Shown here: positions 33,000 to 44,800 of the stretch, piece after piece | How positions within the stretch are numbered: the first letter of the stretch is position 1 | Layout: the number at the start of each line of letters is the position of its first letter | Origin: Sipunculus nudus | Lineage: Eukaryota > Annelida > Sipuncula > Golfingiida > Sipunculidae | Direction of reading: 5' to 3' | DNA length: 64,000 nt | NCBI GenBank assembly: GCA_026874595.1 | Contig: CM049306.1 | Span: forward strand, 86,751,142-86,815,141 | Notes under the pieces: model-generated | What the model was told of the DNA's origin: nothing | What the model saw: the letters and a program-made list of their open reading frames with translations, nothing else | Database searches by the model: none | Program-made: the position numbers and the translations under genes

Positions 33000-35900
33000 T
33001 ACATGAGATCATGGAAGCCGGGTCTCTGTGATGTCACTCATCTGCTGGATCATATGACCAAACAAACGGAACTGTAGGCCTATGTGGAATGATCAACACA
33101 TACATATCAAAAGTTCATACCATCAAATTTTATTTTATTACATCAAAACATTTCAACCAGTCCAATGCACTTTCCATAAATAAGAGATATATATAATTTT
33201 TTTCTTACCAAAAGCACAGGTGTCCAATATGCTGAAGTAAAGTCCCTATGATTTTTTAAAACCAAATTGTTCAACATTTTAAAAATGAGAGGACACTTAT
33301 AAAAACACCTGCTTATATCGCTCATCAACATTAGGAATTACACAATTCATCTCAGTGTGTTTCATTAGAATCCATAATATCTGTGTCAAATCAGAGAAAC
33401 TGATATTGATAACCGCTAAAATGTGTTCATTATATTTAATGTTTTACAAAAAAGAAGTAGAGGTAAAAATATAACTTTCATAATTATTATATACAGTGAA
33501 ATCTCGCTAACACACCACCTGCACACCCGGGGGACCACCCAAAGTGGTTGTGATAGTTGGATGGTCATGTGAGCAGTAGGCTTTATGTTGATTTACATTA
33601 GTCTGAGACCAAAAACGGTGGTCATCATAGTGGGGTTGTTCATCATAGCAGGGTGGTCATTAGGCAAGATTTCACTGGATATATAACAAACAGGCATGTA
33701 ATCAGCTTGTGTAAATACATATGCTTCTAGTAAAAAAAGTTACGAAAAATTCTATCAGAATTAAAAAAGTGAAGCTACTGCTTTTATCAATATTTTGCTT
33801 AATGTTTGATGGATTTTGTACACAAGTGAAACATTTGTAACCTGTTGAATGTTTTATTTCAGTAATGTCTTTCATGCACAACAGGTGGCAGGAGAGTCTA
33901 CACACATGACCAGTTGTGCAAAATTCCAACTCTAAATGTAAAATGCATCAACATTCTGAAGTTCATATAAAAGCATTTAAAATCCACAAAATTTTCCTCA
34001 CATTTTAAAACTTGTGAACCTTTTCACCCATCAGAATGAAAGTTTTTATCATCTTTTATTTGTACTGCTAAGAACAGTCTTAAAACTAGATGCAGTAAAT
34101 ATCATACATCAATTCACAGAGTTCGGAAAATAGTAAACAGTGTTATAAACAGAGTGCACTTTGCTTTATACTTGGCACATTTTTCTATGTGACTGGGCAT
34201 CATTTTACATGTTGAGGTGTGATGTTATAAAAACTCAAGGAAATTTATGAATATAAAAGACAAGTTTACGAAATGCCTCCAAGACACTACAAGGTCCCAT
34301 GAACACAAACTAACCACAAAGTTATACATATATGAGATAAAGATATGGGTTTCCGTTACATAATACACAACTCAATTCTCATCTACTTTCAATGCAGGTC
34401 TTGGAAAGTTGACCACAGCATACAGAAATAACTATTTAAAAGTCACACTCAAACATTTGAAAGTCTTAATCGGGTACCTCAGCATATGTCTTCATTATTA
34501 ATTACGGTAAACTGCTATTGCATATCAGTGCCATCTTGTGTTCATTTAGTAAAACACATGACATTTAAGTAAGGCATTTAAACTGGATAATTCCTTTGTA
34601 TATTCTTATACAATTGAGTGGATCTCTAACAAGATAACCTAATGTTTCATTGCGTTGAGCTGAAATATGATTGAAGTTAACGTTTAAACGAAAATATAGA
34701 TATCTTAATCTTTGAAATCATTCAATGTCTGAAATAATAGATGGTGCTGAGATGCAAAACTGGAGTTACCCTATATAACAATAATTTTGTTCAAAGGTAC
34801 CCCATTATGTATACAGATACATGTAATATCATATGTTTAACAGTATATAGATAATCAAACAGGACTAGTTAAGTAAAGGGTTCCAAACTAGTATGGAAAT
34901 CACTGAAACTCTGGAAAATAAGGGTTTTTATTCCAGTCAGGTAAAATTTACAGAATTAAAAAAAAATGCCTAAAATCAAAGAAAGTATTGGTATTTGGTC
35001 CAGAAGTGAACATGGTCAATTTGCTAGGTTTTCTCTGTACATATGAAATACTTCACACAGGACTGACTATTGTGGTTTTTAAAAAGACTCAAATAATTAT
35101 CCTTAAATTTTAAAAATTCATCCAGGAAAATTAATGAAAAAAAAATTGAGAAACTTGAAAATAACTTAGTTTACATTTATACAATAATAACATGTGATCA
35201 TAATCCTTTTTAAAGTTTCTTTTCAAATCTTGCTCTCATCACCATGATGCATGCACTAATGCTAATCTGAAACATGATATCAATTCCACTGATGTCTAAG
35301 TAACACTAATTTGATTTTGCTCCTACAATGACATCATCCCTCCATACACTCCTCCTGCAGCAATTATACACTGTATGTGCTCCTTCGTTTTAACCGCTGC
35401 TTGTAACAGAAGATTAAGAACGAGTGCAGATTGTAAGTGCTACATGAGTGTGTACCATTCTTACTATCTCTCCTTAGTTTGGCACTTCTATGGCTAATTC
35501 AAGAAAACAGAGACAGATAAACGCTATCATATATACAGATAATAATGAAATGCAAAGACAGGCATGAAGACGTGATATCACAACTGAAAATGATACACAC
35601 ACACAGACATGTGGTAACATGAACACAATAGTTTTAAATAATTATTTTTCTAGCTCTGCCACTGATCACTGTTTTTGGGATAATAAACAGTAAATTATGA
35701 ATATTCACAAAAAACTCTAGGTCGCTGATACTAACAGTAGCAATAACGCAGCCAATACTTGGGAAACCTCACAGCTGTGTACATACTCTGTATTATTTAA
35801 ATGTCACTGATGTTCCTACGGCAACATTAAAACCCAAGAACTGGCCTTTCACTCTATCCATATACCCACATGATTCATAAGATATTTCTCTCCTAAACCT

Positions 35901-36765
35901 AACAGGAAGAAAATGTATCCTATGCATCTGTTTGTTGGTTTGTTCAAAATAATTCTTAATTATTTTATTTTTTAAATTATATCTTCAAAACCTTATAGTT
36001 ACACAGTGGTTTGACTGCTCACAAAAATAACAGCCCATTATAACAATAATAGGTTTTCAATTCCCAGTACAGGAATATTATACCGTATATGTTTATAATT
36101 AGAAGGCACTCACCAGAACTAAAATGCCTCCATGTAAAGCTTGAGACATAACAACATGTGTATGGTAGATTTATGAGGGTTTATGTGTCCTTTCCCTCAT
36201 CTAGTTGATTCATAAAACTAAAACCACCACATATACTCTCAAATCACAGTTACTGGTCAAGCAGTGTCAATATACAAAAGTAACAAAGGTTGGTATCACA
36301 GTTCATAAGAAAAATACTGTAGTAACAAACACTGAGCGTAAAACCCCTGTAACATCAGCCACCTATTTCTAAGAACCTCATATTGATCACTCTGAACTAC
36401 CTGTAGTATACAAGCAAAGATGTGAAGTTGAAATTCTTTAACAGTAAAGAATTTATTGAAAAATCTTAAGGTGTTAAACTTGTACACATGCACCTAGAAA
36501 AATACCCTTAATTCATTAAGGATAACAGTAAATGCAAAAAGATAATAAATTAAAAGGAGAGTGAAACCTATCTAGTAAACACCCACTTCCTTGAGACACC
36601 TGACTTGCACGGACAAACATGGTGATGATTATAAACTTCTGAAGACAATTCCTTGATGATAAAGACTCAAGAGACCATGCAGAATCCTGTCATTGAAAAT
36701 CTGCTGAAACATTGAGACAGATCTAGAGGTAAATGTAAAATAGAATCACACACTACTAAACTTGC
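33000..36765. other. AT-rich intergenic DNA, no gene recognised
   Basis: Apart from the 184-bp MITE at 33,494 I see no conserved coding segment on either strand. A minus-strand AATAAA near 33,126-33,131 could be a polyadenylation signal, but I found no exon that would lead to it. Short open frames here lack any recognisable motif. Confidence 0.4.
33494..33677. mobile_element. Tigger-type MITE, 184 bp
   Basis: Starts CAGTGAAATCTCGCTAACAC and ends GGCAAGATTTCACTG. Internal GACCACCCAAAGTGGTTGTG and GTTGTTCATCATAGCAGGGT make an extended hairpin. The left flank is TA; the right flank (GATA) does not give a clean TA. Confidence 0.6.
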
Positions 36766-36769
36766 TTAA

Positions 36770-37217
36770 AGGTGCCTGTTCACCTACCTGTTGAAAAAGA
36801 ATTTATGTGATTTCTGGCTTCCTCTGTGTATATGTTAATGATCTAAGGGTAATTTTGGTTGTGAAAAGTTCTAATGCCTTCATGAAGGATGTATGAATTT
36901 GTTTATCAACAACATGTTTGTAAACAACAATGCTGACAAATGGGAAAAACATGTAACCAAAGGTGGTAGGTGCATATATGTGAAGGTGGAAAGGTCATTT
37001 GTTGCAAAATGCCATTTGCAAAGCTCTGGCTTAACTGGACTTGCTGCCCTTGTTGAATTTGTTTTAATTTGGGGGTCTCCCACATATTGTAAACACTTTG
37101 ATATAAACAAAACAAGCAGCCTGTGTATGGTGATATCAACGTTTTCTGGCCTATTGTTATAAAAGCTCCAAGGGATTACCTTTAGTTTATAAAGGTCAGA
37201 TAGGTGTTTGGGCCCCT
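36770..37217. mobile_element. MITE with TTAA flanks, 448 bp
   Basis: The left boundary is TTAA|AGGTGCCTGTTCACCTACC and the right boundary is ...GGTGTTTGGGCCCCT|TTAA. The ends are imperfect inverted repeats (AGGTGCC versus AGGGGCC). TTAA sits outside both ends (36766-36769 and 37218-37221), which fits a piggyBac-type target site. No transposase is present. Related copies lie at 18,056-18,388 and 28,925-29,162. Confidence 0.65.
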
Positions 37218-37501
37218 TTAAATATGTTAATATCCGATACAGAAGTACCACATGTAAGCTAGAATCATATTCTACTAAACTTGCTTAAATCTGTTAATCT
37301 GAGATAAAACATTCATGTGTAGAGAAAGGACACAAAAGGTTATATATCAGGATTTATTTCTTTACAAAGGATTAACAAGCATACAATTTTCCACTAACTT
37401 GCACACTGTACGTTTGGACCAGGTGAATGTTGTGGGTGTAACTTTCCTGGTTTAGATCATACACACATTTATTCATTGTTGTCTCAGCCTGCGGTTGATC
37501 C

Positions 37502-37684
37502 TTAATGCTCGATCATTAAGCTGTTCAGTACGTGACTTTGCACAGCTGCCTTTGGGTCCACTTTGGTCTTATCTACCAAACAGTGATCATAAGCTCGAAA
37601 CACTAAGCACTTCAGAGTAATGGCATGATCAGCGACTCTGCGTACAGACTTGAGGCCTCGGGTAATGTTTGGTAGAATTTGAAA
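37502..37684 (-). pseudogene. Open minus-strand segment of 57 codons, possible terminal exon or relic
   Basis: The minus strand reads ILPNITRGLKSVRRVADHAI, then TLKCLVFRAYDHCLVDKTKV, and ends NSLMIEH with TAA. AATAAA follows about 30 bases downstream (37468-37473). The residue mix and GC-richer third positions look coding. However, a TGA lies just upstream in frame with no acceptor between, and a neighbouring frame is also open there. It could be a relic of a gene or mobile element, or chance. I do not recognise the family. Confidence 0.25.
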
Positions 37685-38176
37685 CCATCAGGTGAGCCTG
37701 GTGAGAAGCATATCAACAACTCCTATTGACAACAGGATTTGTTTTGACTTCTTCATACAGTAAAGTGATTAACCGAAACATCTTCAGGGAATTTTTATTT
37801 CCCAATAATATTTTTCATGCTGATTTTCTAAAATATTGCTGAAATATATCCAAATATTCTTTGTTTGGATACACTCCATGAGTATAATAATTTTATTTTA
37901 CAAGTAGGTGTATAATTATGACATGCCTTGAAATGCCACATCACCATTCATGTTTTGAGCATAAATAAACCTGGCTCATCTACAGAGGATTTTAACAGAA
38001 AGCACACAAGTAATGTCATGATATGGACAGCAGATATAACAAAGAGCTATAATCTGGAGTTCAGGACAATGATCTAGTAAATACTGGCACAAGTGAACCT
38101 CTGACCAACCTACTGGCAGAACATCTTAATTAACTTGTATCAGACATGTTACTGACCTCCCTCTTCATATTTCATG

Positions 38177-38508
38177 GGACCTCTTGAGCTAGCACAGGAC
38201 TCAAAGCAAGGGAGTTGAACTCTCAGTGAGGAGCGATATGATTTTCCATGGTCAGCCCCAACCCAGGTTGAGTGTCCTGTAACTTGATGGGAAGGCTGTG
38301 CCTCATGGCCGTGTCACAAAATAGTGTGATTTTGGCATGTTCCTGAGTGTTATGACCCAAAATTGGGGATGAATACTGGTACATACCCTGGGACCTGCAG
38401 GTGTAGTATACCTTGAGCCCAGTCCCCAACCAAAATGGAATACTGCAGATGTACCTACTGAGGTAAAGTTTGCATTTAAAAAAGGAAGGTAGTTACCTCA
38501 ACAATAAA
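38177..38508 (+). mobile_element. tRNA-derived SINE-like repeat, family B, copy 1
   Basis: Shares ordered words with 39,822-40,208: CTCAGTGAGGAGCGATATGA versus CAATGAGGTGAGATTTATCA, then ATGGTCAGCCCCAACCCAGG, TGATGGGAAGGCTGTGCC, CTGAGTGTTATGACCC, GACCTGCAGGTGTAGTA and ACTGCAGATGTACCTAC. The head GTTGAACTCTC resembles a tRNA T-arm. Confidence 0.6.
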
Positions 38509-38712
38509 CTTATTGGTTAAAAAAAAGAACTGCATGTGTATAACAAAAACAAGGTGTACACTATATGGATCACACAGACAGGGTTTAGATCACAGTTGCC
38601 AGGCAGGCTGGTTTGACATTTCAGATTATCACAGTGTGCCTAGAGGTGAGGCTGACAGTACAGGGGTTCTCGCTCAGTATCTCATAAAAGTTTGTCATCT
38701 GAACACAGCACA

Positions 38713-38823
38713 TTATTTCAAGGAACAGCTCCAGTTGATAGGGTTATACTTCAATTGTTCTCTGTCAAATCTGTTCTCGCAATCTCTTTCTTGTCGCCTC
38801 TGTTGCCATTTGTCTTCCATCAG
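38713..38823 (-). CDS. Coiled-coil gene, last coding exon
   Basis: Acceptor TCTGGTTTCCAG, then 37 codons including the TAA. It encodes LMEDKWQQRRQERDCENRFD followed by REQLKYNPINWSCSLK, and it joins in phase 0 to ...FRDDNKK of the previous exon. The strongly charged helix continues seamlessly across the junction, which is the main argument for the model. Confidence 0.75.
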   Translation of the reverse strand: MMEDKWQQRRQERDCENRFDREQLKYNPINWSCSLK

Positions 38824-41800
38824 CTGGAAACCAGAAGGAAGATATTAAGTTTTGCTGCACCTGGGCAGGCACTTTACCAACTTTATTTATTTTACATGGA
38901 TTGTACAACTAGTTATAATAACTAATACAAGGCACTCTCCATGGCTCTGGTACTGGTGCTCGGTAGTTGGTAAGGGGAGAGGAAACCAGAGGACCCCAAG
39001 AAAACCATCATTTCTTGGACGGACCACTGCAACCCTCTCTCATAGCCATGCCTGGATCGAACCTGGGTCTCCAGTGGAGAATGCCAAGCATTTTACCACT
39101 TGGCTGTCTAGGATCATGCTCATTGCAATTACACTGCACATCTTGAAATGGACAAAAAAATCATAAAATTTATTTTTATTTTAGTTTTGATAAAACTCGT
39201 CTTGTGTGTAAAGAGTACTTGTTGAGATTACCACATATAAATTAATCTCTGAAGGATCTGAGATAGGAGTATTTACCTTTTTATTATCAAATCTGAAAAA
39301 TTTGAGATAGGAGTATTTACCTTTTTATTATCATCTCTGAAGGATTTGAGATAGGAGTACTTGTTGAGATATTCCCTGGCATCATCCATCCTATCCTGTC
39401 TGTCCATCTGTACTGCTTTCTCACTTTCTCTTATTTTATCTTGTAGATGTTGTCTGGCCATTGCCCACTTGTCTGTCATTTGCTGTTTCAACACACTTCT
39501 TAAATACGACCTGTAAAATATTCATATAATTTATCAGAATTTTCATTAACAATGAAAACTTACTTTCATAAAAATTGATTGATAATTAGTGAGTGTACTT
39601 ACCAGTAGTTCAACAGTTAGATCAAAAGATTGAGTTTATTTAAGTCCTGATTATTAAAGTTCCTATAATAGGGAACATCCTGCATTAGGTGGACCTTAAG
39701 TCAACATTTCTCAAGACTGTCTCAAGTCTCCTTGATAAAGAAGTGTCTTTAAAGACAAGTTCCTGGTAAAGGTCAGTTTTGCTAGACATTCAAATACATT
39801 CTAAATAACCAGCTCACCAGAGCTGGTCTAGGGGTAAAGCAAATGACACAGGGCCGGGAGATTGGAAGTTTAATTCTCAACCAATGAGGTGAGATTTATC
39901 ATGGTGAGCCCCCACTCAGAGTGGACTCACTGCAAGCTTAATGGGAAGGCTCTGCCCAACAACTGGTTGACTTACAAACTAGTGCACCTTTCAGGGTTCC
40001 TCAGTGGTATGAAACAGCAAGAGGGTTGATTACACACTGAGGGCCTGCAGGTGCAGTAGTCACTGGGCCTGGTTTACAAAAGGATGTAATATGAGAGTAA
40101 ACCTTTGTTACTGCCCTGTATTTGAGTCCAAACCTGAACTGAATTCTGCAGATACATACACTTAGTTAAGCTAGCATGAAAAATTGAGACGGTTACTTTC
40201 AAAAAAAACATAAGATTAGTGAAAACAAATATAAATATATTCTAAGTATTCTAAATTATTGTGTACAGTTAATACTTGATAACTGCATGAAAAAAAACCC
40301 CACCAGAAACTGCACCAGAATAAATGCTTAATAGAAATTCCTGTCAATATAAAGTCCAGATCACTGAAGTACATACTGTTTACAGTTGGTGTGCAAGTTT
40401 CTATTATTTTTCATGCAAAGGGATGTCTTCTTAATACAAGTATCTAATATCCGTACAGGCACCTAAAGATGTCTGTATTGCATGATGGTCTCTTTCTCTC
40501 TCTCTTTGGGTATTTGTGTGTGTATATGCTTGTTTTTTGCCTGTCACCTGATCATACAAACAAACCAAGTAGCTCATTATCTGTGTGTTATATCAGTGTC
40601 AGGTAACCACGTGATTACGCTGGGTGGGTAAACAGGACAAGGTCCCTTATGGTCAATTATATCTCCGTCTCCTACTCGTATAATCTATTATATACCTATT
40701 ATATATTATACCTGCTTGAACGGTCATCTGCGGAGCTATAACAATTGTAATTGCTGCCACCAACTGTTACTGGGCTCTCTCAGGCATTGTCTGCTTTGTT
40801 AATTCCTTGGTAGCAATGTTTACAGGTGCACAAGAAAACAGGTTTATATTTACAGTCCAAACATGTCTCAGAGATATTTTTAAAGCACTTAATGTGTACT
40901 CTGCTTAAGATTTTTGTCAAAGGAGATATATCTAATACCTCAATGCATTCATTAAAAGTGTATGTTCATATCAGTTCCATTCAAGGGCAACTGTTGTATG
41001 TGATCATTCTTTTCATTTTATGTGAAAATGCATTATCATTATTGGATCTGATGTTTTCCATAGACAGAGGCATCTAAGGTTTAATGGATCCAAATAATGT
41101 ACAAGGCCACCCCCTTTAATTGATTTCCTTTAAAAGATTATATATATTTTTTTAATATTTTAATTCACCTGAATAAATGAATTTGGTTTGGAACATGTTA
41201 ATATCATGCAAAATGACAACAAAAAACATCAACAAATTTTAAAAGCTGGCCTAAAACTCACATGAAGGACAAAAGCCGCATTGTCCAAAATTGGTAATAT
41301 TAATGTTTTTATAATAATAATATTTTATTGTGTGGTCATATGGTTATCTAATATATATTGCTTTATAGACACCTTTATCCAATCACATCATATCTCATGC
41401 TCAATCAGTAATCAATGTTAATTTAAATTAGTTTCTTTTATATTTGTATATATATATAATATGAAATATAAATAACCAGGACAGTCTGAATAAAGTTTTC
41501 ACCATTATATAAACTTACTAAATAACATATAACTATGTAAGCCAGAATTTTCATTTGAACTGCACAGCCATCAAAAGAATGAAAGTATGTGTAATAGAAA
41601 AGCTACAACATCCAGCTGGCAATGTAAAGTATGTCACTTTTTCAATGTTGGTGTTTAAGAATGGGTAAAAAAAAGTTGGGTTTTCTGAGGTTATATTCTA
41701 TAAAGAGAAATATCAGAAATAAACACATACATGCAAAGAAGTACCTGGCTGTTGTGATGTTCAGCTATATTCTATCAAATTTCAATGTTTAACAAAAAGT

Positions 41801-44800
41801 TGCAATTTCCAAGTGCCATGTTTAGTTGTACAACACATACATATAATCTAGACTGTTTGTACCTGTTATACAGCCTAGGGGCAAGTCGTGGGTGTACAAA
41901 CACACAAATCTCACACAAATTGATTTCCTGCATAACAGTGATTCAGAATCCTGAGGAGCTATGATCAACCTGGTCAGGACGCGTCAACAAACTTCTTATT
42001 TACCCAGCTTCACTGTTACCCATACTTCAAGCAGTCACTGCTGGATGTATTTGAACTAGCCATAATGAGCTTTTATAACAGTGTAGATTCATTTGGACCA
42101 GACATATTACTTTCTTTCTCCAGCTTACTGCTGTGTGTGGCACTTGATGGGTCAGTTGTTCCCACTTTTGAAATAACCAGGTTATTCTAAAGTATTGTTA
42201 AGTAAGTTTATCATATGCTAAACACCAGATATGTATAATTTCCCTTTTGAATTACTTTAAAAGCACATATTTTACGTTATGTAAAGAATATAAAAACTGC
42301 ATAAAAAAATCACATTATTCCTGTGTAAAGTATCAGACATCAGGCATGACATTTGCAGACATTTGCATACGGTTCATTTCACATTTACTCTGGGGCATGA
42401 TGGGTAATACATTAAGTATGATTTTCTTTCGAAGCTGTCTGGATCACTTTGCTTGAAATCTAACACATACATCATATGACAATATATGTGATATATGTCA
42501 ACCTTAATATTCATATTCAGGTTAAACTATATTAAAATATGAAAATGGAGAACAGGCATGGAATGATTACAGCTGCATGTACAAAAATAATATTACAGTT
42601 ACTTTAATATTTATGACAGATTTATATTTTTCTGTTATCAAGCAGTGCTGCTAGACTTTAAATGACAAAACCATTTTGTACAGTATAGCCTCCTCGTGTT
42701 TTAAATAATCTAGGTAAGACTTCTTACCTAGAGGTATAAATGTTAACATTATGTATGTTTGGCAATACTTTTAAAAGTTTAACTCATTTTTAAAAAGTTT
42801 AATTTAAAATGAATTAAAGGTTATAATTCTAATATTCTCTTATTATAAGAGAATATCAGTCTTACTCCTGTAATGAAAACTAAGCCTAAGCCTGTTCTTA
42901 ATAGAACTAAATGCTTACACCATATTGGGAGGGAGGAAAAAGCTAGCCGTAGGTCAACAGGCCAAACTGAAGCTTAGCTAAACACTCTCACAAACAACAA
43001 TATAGAAATAAGTTATAATCAATACTCCTTTTGCAGATCCAAGACCAGAGCATGGGTTATCCCTGTATACTAATTAACATGTCAGCATTAGCCTGATCAA
43101 TTCTTTACGTCCAGTGGGCTTGATCAAATATTACATTTCTTTGCCCTAATATTTAATCAATCAATTTGGTGAGAGCCAGAGAGGTGGTGAAGGATCCTGG
43201 GAGATTGTCAAGGTAACAATCATAGAAAATCAATCACAGACCTTCAAGCCCTCCATCATCAGAACCTTGTGACAACCAGCCGAGACCAAAAACCATTAAA
43301 CCTCTAAACCTACTTGTAGAATTGTGTGATATTATTGTTTTCTATGAGACAACTGTTTGATGAAGCGTTGACCTTTTCGACTGCTGCACTAATTTTTTTA
43401 GCTAGCAACTGATGCAGGGAATGAAATGTATGATCTCCCCGATACAGAAGAGAGGGCCCTTTTTCATTCTAGCTCTGAGATGTTCTATACATTCTCTAAA
43501 GGTTTGGATACGGCTTATAGTTGGCACTATCTGAACATTTATAATTAAGGAAAAAAATTATTTTGGATTGTTCTTACTATATGGAACTTAATGTTTAATA
43601 CAAAGGAGCCCTCCCCATTTCAGGACAGTTAAGATGTCACTTGTGAAATTTTATAAGAAACATCGCACCTAGGGGTGAATGTGAAACCTGACTTGTGTAG
43701 TCGCAGGCGGCAGGACACCAGTAGCCTCTTCACAGGCTCACCACTGTGGGTATTGTAGCGCCACTGTGTTTTAATCTCAGAAATGGAAGCATATTTATAC
43801 CATGAAATGGCAAAAAATCACCTGACTGGGCTTACTGGTGTGTCATGATAAGTGGGGGAGCAGAGCACAATAACAAGCCACAATCCAGAGAACAGGCTAG
43901 GGCAATAAACTTTGGTGGACAGCTTCATGGCAACCTTTGATTTCAGAGTGTTCTCGTCTTCTGTATTAAACCTACTATAAAATACAAACTAACACTGACT
44001 TGGTAGTGTATTTTAGTTTCCATGAATAAAATATTTTTGTAAATGACTATAAAAAAATCACTTAAATTCCTGTTATATTATTACCATTAACACAAACTGC
44101 AAAATCTGCAGCTAAAAATGTTGATGACAATCATTATTGGTGAGATTTGAATGTTTAGGAAAATCTTGTATATAATATTGTATATTCAAGGAAAAACACT
44201 GTTGCATCGAATCCCTATCCATTCATCAGCCTTCAATATTAAGAGACTGAGTAGACATGTACTTATAGAAAAATTCAGGAATAGATCTCAAATTTTATAA
44301 ACTTGTTGACTCTGCAGAAGGGGTTATGCATGTTTTCACCTGTGTCTTTTTGTTGGTTGGTTTGTCTGTTAGCAGGATTATGCAAAAACTAATGGTGGTG
44401 CCACTCAACTTTTGTCTGGCAACTTTCCTTTTTCGTCTAAAACTGTACAAAACAATGTCAAGTGTGTCTAAAGAAGGGTCATTTCCCCATATTTTCCAGT
44501 ATATACTGAAAAATTTCACATTATTCCATGAATAGGTAATTGCATTGCCATCTATCAGAAACTATGTGAACTGCAAAAGAACAAATACTAATAGCTAAGT
44601 AAAACTTTATACTGTGTACTGAAAAGGTTGGAGTGGAAAACAATTTCACTATAACTATCCTAAACATTTTATCAAGAGTTATTTTATAGTGTATTCACAT
44701 ACCTGTAAGATTCTTGTTCCGAGGGTGCTCCATAGTAATACTTTGACCAGGCGTTATGGTAACGGTAGTGTTCTCGCTGTTTCATACGTTGTGACCTCTG

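Noticed and set aside
39050-39118. Functional tRNA gene
   Set aside because: The A- and B-box-like words belong to the head of a SINE. The cloverleaf is degenerate and the same body and tail recur at two other sites.
39277-39320. Extension of the coiled-coil exon to the second donor
   Set aside because: The 44-base extension breaks the frame and leads to a stop in the next exon. The proximal donor at 39320 keeps the helix continuous. Retained only as a finding.
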